A stretch of 46,168 bases of DNA from assembly GCA_013286165.1 (NCBI GenBank), contig JABDGF010000012.1, positions 1-46,168 on the forward strand. Reading direction: 5' to 3'. The notes under the pieces are model-generated. The model was not told the origin of the DNA. It searched no databases and saw only the letters and a list, made by a program, of their open reading frames with translations. The translations under genes were made by a program, and so were the position numbers. Origin of the DNA: Acidobacteriota bacterium (GTDB lineage: Bacteria > Acidobacteriota > Terriglobia > Acidiferrales > UBA7541). Below are positions 39,859 through 46,168 of this stretch, piece after piece; positions within the stretch are counted from its first letter, which is position 1, and every line of letters starts with the position of its first letter.

Positions 39859-42108
39859 CTATGCGAAGTGCTGCTTATTGCTCGAACCGGAAATTAAATC
39901 CTCGATCCGGATCGGCAGATTTCGAATGCGCACTCCCGTTGCGTGGTACACCGCGGCCGTGATCGCCGCCGCGACGCCGGCCAACCCAATCTCGCCCACG
40001 CCGCGCGCTCCGAATTCGTTCAGCACTTTGTCGGGATAATCGAGAAACGTCACGTCGATTTCCGGACAATCGGCGCACGTCGTCATGATGTAGTCCGCGA
40101 GGTTCGAATTGACCGGCCGCGCGTTGCGCGGGTCGTAGTGCGTCTCTTCAAACATCGCCATTCCAATGCCCATCACAATCGCGCCCTCCACTTGATTGCG
40201 CGCAGGGCGGGGATTCAGCACTTTTCCCACGTCGATCACCGAAACCACCCGGCTCACTCGCAACCGCGCGATTCCGGGGTCCCACTCCACTTCCGCAAAT
40301 TGCGCGCCGTATGAGTGCAGCGAATGTTTATTCGCGTTCGGATCCGCGAAGCTGGCCATCGAATCGCCGTCCGCTTGAATGAAGCGCAAGCTCCCCTTGC
40401 GGAGCAGTTCGTCGAATGCGATTCCGCTCGAAGCCGGCTCGGACGCCAAATGGATTCGGCCTTCCGAAAACGCCAGCTCTTTCGGATCGCGGCCGTGATA
40501 CGGCGATCGTGTTCCATTCACCGCGAGATCGATCAGTTGCTTCTCGGCGTTATCCGCCGCATTCGCGATCGACGGGATCACCGTGCCCGTCACCCACGAT
40601 CCGCCAGACACCGGTCCTGGTGGCAGCGAGCTATCGCCCAGCACCACCTGAATCTTCTCGACCGGTACTCCCGTCTTTGCGTTCACCACCTGCGCGAAAA
40701 TTGTGTACGTGCCGGTGCCGATGTCCTGCGTGGCGCATGCGATCCGCGCCGATCCGTCATCATTCAGCATCAGGCTCGTCTTGCACGGCATTCGCATCGC
40801 GATCCACGACGCGCAAGCCACTCCCCAGCCGAGCGTCAAATCGCCGCGCTTCATCGATCCCACCGCTGGGTTCCGTTTCGACCAGCCGAATTTCTCCGCT
40901 CCCGTAGTCAGGCACTCCTTCAGATGGCGCGAAGAAAACGGCAGCCCGTTGCTTTCGTCGATCTCCGGTTCGTTCATCAGCCGCAGTTGCACAGGATCGA
41001 CCTTCAGCGCGATCGCCAGTTCATCCATTCCCGATTCGAGCGCGTATAGTCCGGGCACCGCTCCAGGCCCGCGCATCGCCGTCGGCGTTCCCACGTTGCG
41101 AACCACCATCTCCCCGCGAATCCGGAGATTCGGCGTGCTGTAGATGTACGGCGTCGCTTCGCCGCAATCCTCTGACACTTCGTCGAGGATCGACGTGTCG
41201 CTCACGTAGTCGTGCTGCAGGCAGTTGAGCTTGCCTTCCGCCGTCGCGCCAAGCCGGATTCTCTGTTGCGTGCGCGGCCGGTGCCCTACGTTCGAAAACA
41301 TCATCCGCCGGTCGATCACCACCTTCACGGGCCGGTTCAGGTCGCGAGCCGCCGCCGCCGCAAGCACATCGTGCGTCCACGGCCACAGCTTTCCGCCGAA
41401 GCCCGATCCGAGGAACTTCATCACGATCTGCACGTTTTCTTTCGGCACGCCCAGCATCTGCGCCATCGCCGCTTGATGGTTCATGATCGATTGCGTCGTT
41501 TCGTAGAGCTTGAATTTCTCGCCGTCCCACACGGCCACCGTCGAGTGCAGCTCGATCGGATTGTGCGTCTCGATCGGCGTTGAGTACGTGTAATCCACTT
41601 TCACGGCCGCGTTCGCGAATCCCGCATCCACGTCGCCGCGCTTGCTGATTTCCTTCATCTTGTCGTTGAACCCGTCGCTCAGGTCGAGCGCCACGTTCGG
41701 CGTTTCGGAAGCGTATTCCACGTGGACTTTGTTCGCCGCCGCCTTCGCTTGTTCAAACGTTTCCGCCACCACCATCGCCACGTATTGTCCGTTGTAATAA
41801 ATCACTTCGTCTTCCAGCGGAGGCCGCGTCTCGTCCACGTGCGCGTTTTCATCCTGCCCGTTGGGCCGGTAAAGTTTCGGCGCATTCCCGTATCGATAGA
41901 TGCGCACCACTCCGCGCATCTTCTCGGCTTCCGCTACGTCCATCGACTTGATTTTTCCTTTTCCGATGGTCGCTTGCACCGGAACGCCGTACAGCATCTC
42001 CGGAAAATTATGGTCGGACGTATATTTCGCCGTCCCGCTGGTCTTCAGCGGCCCGTCGATCCGCGGCACCGAAGTCCCAATCAAATTTGGCGCTGGAGCT
42101 TGAGGCAT
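39859..42108 (-). CDS. paoC: xanthine-dehydrogenase-family molybdopterin subunit (PaoC-like)
   Basis: A 749-aa large catalytic subunit. It contains the family start GTSVPRIDGPLKTSGTAKYT, the substrate-side segment GSGFGGKLWPWTHDVLAAAA and the central Moco segments MRGPGAVPG and CATQDIGTGTYT. Near the C-terminus GARGVGEIGLAG holds the catalytic Glu. These are the marks of a molybdenum hydroxylase that oxidises aldehydes or N-heterocycles using water. The operon context makes a periplasmic aldehyde oxidoreductase most likely; the substrate is unknown. This subunit has no signal of its own, so it would be carried across with the Tat-bearing 2Fe-2S subunit. Start: ATG 42108, 7 nt behind AAGGAG; GTG 42114 is too close to that site. 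Confidence 0.93.
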   Translation of the reverse strand: MPQAPAPNLIGTSVPRIDGPLKTSGTAKYTSDHNFPEMLYGVPVQATIGKGKIKSMDVAEAEKMRGVVRIYRYGNAPKLYRPNGQDENAHVDETRPPLEDEVIYYNGQYVAMVVAETFEQAKAAANKVHVEYASETPNVALDLSDGFNDKMKEISKRGDVDAGFANAAVKVDYTYSTPIETHNPIELHSTVAVWDGEKFKLYETTQSIMNHQAAMAQMLGVPKENVQIVMKFLGSGFGGKLWPWTHDVLAAAAARDLNRPVKVVIDRRMMFSNVGHRPRTQQRIRLGATAEGKLNCLQHDYVSDTSILDEVSEDCGEATPYIYSTPNLRIRGEMVVRNVGTPTAMRGPGAVPGLYALESGMDELAIALKVDPVQLRLMNEPEIDESNGLPFSSRHLKECLTTGAEKFGWSKRNPAVGSMKRGDLTLGWGVACASWIAMRMPCKTSLMLNDDGSARIACATQDIGTGTYTIFAQVVNAKTGVPVEKIQVVLGDSSLPPGPVSGGSWVTGTVIPSIANAADNAEKQLIDLAVNGTRSPYHGRDPKELAFSEGRIHLASEPASSGIAFDELLRKGSLRFIQADGDSMASFADPNANKHSLHSYGAQFAEVEWDPGIARLRVSRVVSVIDVGKVLNPRPARNQVEGAIVMGIGMAMFEETHYDPRNARPVNSNLADYIMTTCADCPEIDVTFLDYPDKVLNEFGARGVGEIGLAGVAAAITAAVYHATGVRIRNLPIRIEDLISGSSNKQHFA

Positions 42109-42133
42109 ACGCACTCTCCTTATTCCTTCGGCG

Positions 42134-43141
42134 TTACGCTTGTGTTGTTGCCGTCGTCAGCGCCCGCACGATGCAGCGCTTCGAGAGTTCGATTTTGTAT
42201 TTATTCCCGGATTGCGGTTTGGCATCGCGTAAAGCGGCATCGGCTGCCGCGTGGAAATGCTGCTCGCTCGCCGCTTTGCCTTCCAGCGCCCGCTCCGCTT
42301 CATGCGAACGCCACGGCCGCGTGCCCACTCCGCCCAGCGCCACCCGCGCTCGCGTGATCCTTCCGCCCTCGGTCATGACGATCACCGCCGCCGACGCCAG
42401 CGCAAATTCGTACGACGCCCGGTCGCGCAGCTTCAAGTAGTGCGACTTGCTGTTTGCCGCGGCCGCCGGCAGCGTCACATACGTGATCAAATCGCCGGGC
42501 TTCAGCACGTTTTCGTTTTGCGGCGTCGCGCCGGGAAGCAAGTAAAACTCGCCGATCGGAATATCGCGCTCGCCACTTGCGCCCACCACATGCACCACCG
42601 CCTCCAGCGCCATCATCGCCACGGCCATGTCTGAAGGATGCGTCGCGATGCAGTGCTCGCTGGTCCCCAAAATTGCATGCGTGCGATTCAGTCCTTCAAT
42701 CGCAGCGCAGCCTGACCCGGGATTCCGCTTGTTGCACTCGCTGTACGCCAAATCCCGGAAATACATGCACCGCGTCCGCTGCAGCAAATTGCCGCCGGTC
42801 GTTGCCATGTTGCGAAGCTGCGCCGACGCGCCAGACAGCAGCGCCTGCGAAAGCACCGGGTAGTCGCGCAACACGTTCGGTTCATGCGCCAGATCCGAGT
42901 TGCGCACCAGCGCGCCGATTCGCAGTGTCCCGTCCGGCTGCTTTTCCACTTTCGCCAGGTCCAGCCGGTTGATGTCGATCACCTTAGCCGGCGTTTCCAC
43001 ATCCAGCTTCATTAGATCGATCAGCGTCGTGCCGCCGGCCACGAAACGAATTTCCGCGCCCTGCTGCGCGGTGTGCGACGCCGATGCAAGCTGCGCCGCC
43101 TGCGCTGCCGATTCCGGAGTGATGAGTTGAAATTCGATCAT
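42134..43141 (-). CDS. paoB: FAD-binding subunit with extra [4Fe-4S] site (PaoB-like)
   Basis: A 335-aa medium subunit of a molybdenum hydroxylase. The FAD-binding N-terminus has FVAGGTTLIDLMKLDVETP; a further FAD-site segment is NMATTGGNLLQRTRC. An insertion with Cys residues (RCMYFRDLAYSECNKRNPGS followed by GC) matches the additional 4Fe-4S cluster known in E. coli PaoB and absent in ordinary xanthine dehydrogenase FAD subunits. This is the best clue that the operon belongs to the PaoABC class. Start: ATG 43141 with AGGAGG 6 nt upstream, overlapping the stop of paoA (ATGA). The frame upstream is antisense-like and excluded. Confidence 0.92.
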   Translation of the reverse strand: MIEFQLITPESAAQAAQLASASHTAQQGAEIRFVAGGTTLIDLMKLDVETPAKVIDINRLDLAKVEKQPDGTLRIGALVRNSDLAHEPNVLRDYPVLSQALLSGASAQLRNMATTGGNLLQRTRCMYFRDLAYSECNKRNPGSGCAAIEGLNRTHAILGTSEHCIATHPSDMAVAMMALEAVVHVVGASGERDIPIGEFYLLPGATPQNENVLKPGDLITYVTLPAAAANSKSHYLKLRDRASYEFALASAAVIVMTEGGRITRARVALGGVGTRPWRSHEAERALEGKAASEQHFHAAADAALRDAKPQSGNKYKIELSKRCIVRALTTATTQA

Positions 43142-43794
43142 CCGTTCCTCCTGCTGTTGCCGCGAACTTGCTGAATCGCGGAAACGATATTCGGGTACGC
43201 GCCACAGCGGCAAATATTGCCCGCCATCGCTTCTTTCACGTCCTTGTCTTCCGGTCCCCACGGCTCCTTCGTCATCGCCACGGCAGACATGATCTGTCCC
43301 GACGTGCAATACCCGCACTGAAACCCGTCGTGCTCGACGAACGCAGCCTGCATCGCGTGCAAGTTGCCCGGCTGGCCGATTCCTTCAATCGTGGTGATCT
43401 CGTCGCCTTGATGCATCGCGGCAAACGTCAGGCAGGAATTCACGCGGCGCCCGTTGATGTGAACCGTGCACGCGCCGCACTGCCCGTGGTCGCACCCCTT
43501 TTTCGTTCCCGTCAAGTTGCAGCTTTCGCGCAGCGTATCCAGCAGCGTCGATCGCGGATCGATTCGAACTTTGCGCGTCTCGCCATTAACCCGAAGCGCC
43601 ACCGCAATCGTTCCCGGGATCGCAACCTTCTCATCGTCGGCGATGCGCTCCGCAGGCGGCTCCGCGACAGTGGACGCCGCGAGCGACCCGCTCAAAGTCA
43701 CAGCCGCGCCAACCGTTCCCGCCGTGGAAAGAAACGCTCTGCGGCTTAGCTTTTCCTTCGGCCGTTTCACGTCGTCATCGTTCGACTTCGACAT
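43138..43794 (-). CDS. paoA: Tat-exported [2Fe-2S] subunit (PaoA-like)
   Basis: A 218-aa iron-sulfur subunit. A twin-arginine signal (EKLSRRAFLSTAGTVGAAVT) shows that the assembled enzyme is exported by Tat. The plant-ferredoxin-type cluster motif GTKKGCDHGQCGACTVHING follows, with the second [2Fe-2S] domain in FQCGYCTSGQIMSA and GNICRCGAYPNI. It passes electrons from the Moco subunit to the FAD subunit. Start: ATG 43794 with GGAG 6 nt upstream; ATGs at 43797 and 43806 and a TTG at 43824 are alternatives. It is the first gene of the operon, divergent from the mocA-like gene, and overlaps paoB by four bases. Confidence 0.93.
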   Translation of the reverse strand: MSKSNDDDVKRPKEKLSRRAFLSTAGTVGAAVTLSGSLAASTVAEPPAERIADDEKVAIPGTIAVALRVNGETRKVRIDPRSTLLDTLRESCNLTGTKKGCDHGQCGACTVHINGRRVNSCLTFAAMHQGDEITTIEGIGQPGNLHAMQAAFVEHDGFQCGYCTSGQIMSAVAMTKEPWGPEDKDVKEAMAGNICRCGAYPNIVSAIQQVRGNSRRNG

Positions 43795-43978
43795 CATCGC
43801 CTCCATCTCGTCGGTCAGCTGCAACCCGCAGATTATATGCCCACTCGGCCCGTCAAGATTTCATCGTTCAGAGGTTGGATGATTTCCGCCCGGTACCCGG
43901 CTTCGATCCAGTCGCACGTACATCTCAGCCCGGAACGGTTGCGTCCGCCCGCGCACGCGCTCAGAATCGACCGCACCC

Positions 43979-44548
43979 ATGTCGTCTCCCCCAAATCGTT
44001 TCGGCGCGATCATTCTCGCGGCAGGTGCGTCGAGCCGGCTCGGATACCCGAAGCAGACGCTCGTGTTCCGCGGCGAAACGTTACTCGACCGCGCCATCCG
44101 CATCGCACAAGAATCGGGCGCGCAACAGACAGTCGTCGTCCTTGGTGCCAACGCGGCAGAAATTAGAAATGCATGCCGGCTGAGAAACTGCACGGTCGTT
44201 GACAACGATCGTTGGGCCAGCGGGATGGGAACTTCAATTCGGCAGGGAATTGCGTCGCTGCGCGACGTAGCGGGGACTCTCATTCTCACTTGCGACATGC
44301 CCGCCGTCACGAGCGCGCATCTTCAAGCGCTCTCCGCCTCAGGCACTCTGGTCGCATCGCGTTACAGCGGAAAGTGCGGCGTGCCCGCCTATTTTCCCCA
44401 CGCCGAATTCGCCGCTCTCTCCCAACTGGAGGACTCGCAGGGCGCAAGCCGGCTCCTGCAGGCCGCCCCGTCGATCGAGTTGCCCAGCGGCGACTTCGAC
44501 GTGGATACTCCAAAAGACGTGCTCCGCCTCAATCAATTCGCGGTCTGA
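43979..44548 (+). CDS. mocA: MocA-like molybdenum cofactor cytidylyltransferase
   Basis: A 189-aa nucleotidyltransferase. It begins with the signature AIILAAGASSRLGYPKQTL (nucleotide and Lys site), has WASGMGTSIRQGIASL and the metal-binding LILTCDMPAV. The CGVPAYFPHAEFAAL segment and the late FDVDTPKDV fit the MobA/MocA/NTP-transferase family. MocA converts Mo-MPT to the MCD form used by xanthine-dehydrogenase-like enzymes such as PaoABC. Its place next to and divergent from the pao-like operon supports that assignment over MobA. Start: ATG 43979; no clear ribosome site is visible. Symbol assigned by family and context. Confidence 0.85.
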   Translation: MSSPPNRFGAIILAAGASSRLGYPKQTLVFRGETLLDRAIRIAQESGAQQTVVVLGANAAEIRNACRLRNCTVVDNDRWASGMGTSIRQGIASLRDVAGTLILTCDMPAVTSAHLQALSASGTLVASRYSGKCGVPAYFPHAEFAALSQLEDSQGASRLLQAAPSIELPSGDFDVDTPKDVLRLNQFAV

Positions 44549-44596
44549 CTCAAATTTTTGTAGGAAAGTAAAAGCTTCTAACCGTTGGAAGGTAAA

Positions 44597-44674
44597 TGGT
44601 CGGGGCGAAAGGATTTGAACCTTCGACCTCCTGGTCCCGAACCAGGCGCGCTAGCCAGGCTGCGCTACGCCCCG
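44597..44674 (-). tRNA. tRNA-Pro (anticodon CGG) with encoded CCA
   Basis: Read on the minus strand, all arms fold. The acceptor stem is CGGGGCG/CGCCCCG, the D stem GCGC/GCGC, and the anticodon stem CCTGG/CCAGG with loop TTCGGGA (anticodon CGG). The T arm is GAAGG-TTCAAAT-CCTTT. Discriminator A is followed by a genomically encoded CCA (44597-44599). Confidence 0.96.
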
Positions 44675-44873
44675 ACAGTACGGCGGGAACAACACTACAA
44701 GTTTAAGCTACCCGCGCTGCATCCGCAACGCGTGCTTTTCCTCGCGCCGCGCGCCCCGCGCGCGTCCAATCCGCCCCAAGGCCGGTCGTCTTACGATTGC
44801 GCCCTTTACGACGTGCGCAACTCGTCGCCGCACCACAAAATCTTCAACGTCGCGCGCGAAACAACCCAGCCGG

Positions 44874-46168
44874 CTAAACAGCCTTCGTCTGCGCCCGCAC
44901 GACCTCGGGCAAGCGCACCAGGCGCGCGTCGGTGATCGAGGGGATCTCGCGGATTTTCGCAAGAATCGCATCGTCCACTTTGCCGTCGAGCCGCACCAGC
45001 GCGATCGCGTCGGCGCCCTGCTCGGGCTTGCTGCGGCCCAACGAGAACGTCGCAATGTTCACGCCCAGCGCGCCTAGCGCCGTACCGATCTTGCCGATCA
45101 CTCCCGGCACGTCGCGGTTCCGCGTGATCAAAATCGTGCCTTCGAGCGGCGCTTCCAGCTCGATGCCGTCGATCACCAGCAAACGCGGCGAGCCATCCTG
45201 GCCCACCGTGCCTTCGGCCGTCAATTCTTTGCCGTTGCTGGTCGCCGAGACTTCCACAGTGTTCACGTAGCCGCGTTCGCGACGCCGCGTCACTTCTTCC
45301 ACCACCAGTCCGCGCTTTGCCGCTTCCTGCGCCGCGTTCACCAGATTTACCGGCTCTTCGATCACCGCGTTCATCAGGCCCATCAACACGGCGCTGCGCA
45401 CCACGTGCGAACCCACCTCGGCCGGCTCACCCGAGTAGCGGATGCGAACATTCGTAAAGCTGTGCGACGCCGACGCCTGCGCCAGAAAAATTCCCAGCCG
45501 GTCCGCCAGCTCGAGATAAGGTCCGAGGCGCTTGTACTGGTCCGGCGAAAGCGCCGGCATATTCACGGCGTTGCGGATCTGGCCGTCGAGCAAATAATCC
45601 TTCACCTGCTGCGCGATCAGCGTTCCGATTTCTTCCTGCGCTTCGGCCGTCGAGCCGGCGATGTGCGGCGTCGCCACCACGTTCGGCAGCCCAATCAGCG
45701 GGGAATTCTTCGGCGGCTCCACGGCAAACGTGTCGAGCCCCGCGCCCGCGATGTGCCCGCTCTTCAGCGCTTCAGCCAACGCGCCTTCGTCGATCAATTC
45801 GCCGCGCGCGCAGTTGATGATTCGCGCGCCCTTTTTCATTTGCGCGATCGCCGCCGCGTTGATGATTTTCTCCGTCGAGGGGCTCAGCGCCGTGTGCAGC
45901 GAGATCACGTCCGCGCGCTTCAGCACTTCCTCGAGCGGAATCAGCTCCACTTCGAGTTCCTTCGCCACAGACTGCGACACATAAGGATCAAACGCGATCA
46001 CCTTCATGTCGAAGCCCTTCGCGCGCCGCGCCACTTCCATGCCTACGCGTCCGAAGCCGATCAGGCCGATCGTCTTTCCGCGCAGCTCCACGCCCGACGA
46101 CGACTTCTCCCAAAGCCCCGCATGAATGCCAGTATTCGCCTTCGGCACTTGCTTGGTCAGCGCCAGCA
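44874..46168 (-). CDS. serA: D-3-phosphoglycerate dehydrogenase (N-terminus off the right edge)
   Basis: SerA oxidises 3-phosphoglycerate in the first step of serine synthesis. The visible 431 residues include the Rossmann segment KTIGLIGFGRVGMEVARRAK, the catalytic Arg region INCARGELIDEGAL, and the Glu/His pair near DTFAVEPP and TPHIAGSTAEA. An intervening ASB domain (YLELADRLGIFLAQ onward) and a C-terminal ACT domain (GTILITRNRDVPGVIGKIGT) follow. This is the long, ACT-containing (type I, about 525 aa) form, so about 100 N-terminal residues lie outside the window. The frame is open to the edge. In long SerA forms the ACT domain often allows serine feedback control, which is likely but not shown here. 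Confidence 0.95.
   Translation of the reverse strand, partial: LALTKQVPKANTGIHAGLWEKSSSGVELRGKTIGLIGFGRVGMEVARRAKGFDMKVIAFDPYVSQSVAKELEVELIPLEEVLKRADVISLHTALSPSTEKIINAAAIAQMKKGARIINCARGELIDEGALAEALKSGHIAGAGLDTFAVEPPKNSPLIGLPNVVATPHIAGSTAEAQEEIGTLIAQQVKDYLLDGQIRNAVNMPALSPDQYKRLGPYLELADRLGIFLAQASASHSFTNVRIRYSGEPAEVGSHVVRSAVLMGLMNAVIEEPVNLVNAAQEAAKRGLVVEEVTRRRERGYVNTVEVSATSNGKELTAEGTVGQDGSPRLLVIDGIELEAPLEGTILITRNRDVPGVIGKIGTALGALGVNIATFSLGRSKPEQGADAIALVRLDGKVDDAILAKIREIPSITDARLVRLPEVVRAQTKAV

Noticed and set aside
1-46168. CRISPR array, IS element or prophage
   Set aside because: No regularly spaced repeats, transposase, integrase or phage genes were found. The only long noncoding repeat noticed is the two-copy operator.

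Overview
The window is GC-rich (about 60%), gene-dense bacterial chromosome. The content points to an Acidobacteriota soil bacterium of the Koribacter/Sulfotelmatobacter kind. This is inference from gene style: winged-helix/TolB-like/TPR one-component regulators, a sigma/anti-sigma/TPR-CHAT operon, a sedolisin protease, an Ig-repeat lipoprotein, and an FG-GAP/UnbV secreted protein. No rRNA, CRISPR array, insertion sequence or phage gene was seen. One tRNA (Pro, anticodon CGG) is present.

Layout. 1-4.5 kb: a secreted CocE-type hydrolase cut by the left edge, surE, a divergent aquaporin, a small conserved-looking gene with a strong terminator, and a degenerate receiver/HATPase regulator. 4.7-7.8 kb: a nucleoside-phosphorylase-like protein and a sedolisin (S53) protease. 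7.8-10.4 kb: a three-repeat Ig-like lipoprotein, convergent with the protease across a shared terminator hairpin. 10.6-18.0 kb: a DNA-binding TPR membrane regulator, then an operon of sigma-like factor, membrane anti-sigma-like protein and secreted TPR-CHAT caspase-like protein. 18.1-19.1 kb: a class II aldolase.

19.1-24.0 kb: a sigma-54 activator gene followed, across a gap holding GTCAC repeats and a GG-N10-GC promoter match, by a four-gene run (Asp-nucleophile alpha/beta hydrolase, Tat-exported hydrolase, atypical SDR, DM13 protein). 24.2-31.9 kb, all on the minus strand: a pseudo-receiver protein, an exported protein of unknown function and an AI-2E-family permease, then an EmrA/EmrB/TolC-type tripartite exporter ending in an ECF sigma factor. 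A near-identical 34-bp operator-like element stands before each half. 32.0-34.6 kb: a second TolB-like/TPR regulator and an orphan NarL-type response regulator.

34.9-38.6 kb: a secreted parvulin/TPR/FG-GAP/UnbV fusion overlapping a copper-domain/SCO gene. 38.7-44.5 kb: a PaoABCD-like molybdenum aldehyde oxidoreductase operon (Tat 2Fe-2S subunit, FAD/4Fe-4S subunit, molybdopterin subunit, XdhC chaperone) with a divergent mocA-type cytidylyltransferase. 44.6-46.2 kb: tRNA-Pro and serA, cut by the right edge.

Main candidates for undescribed biology are the duplicated operator linking the two halves of the efflux region, the sigma-54 control region of the hydrolase operon, the sigma/anti-sigma/CHAT-protease operon, and two receiver domains that lack the phospho-acceptor aspartate.
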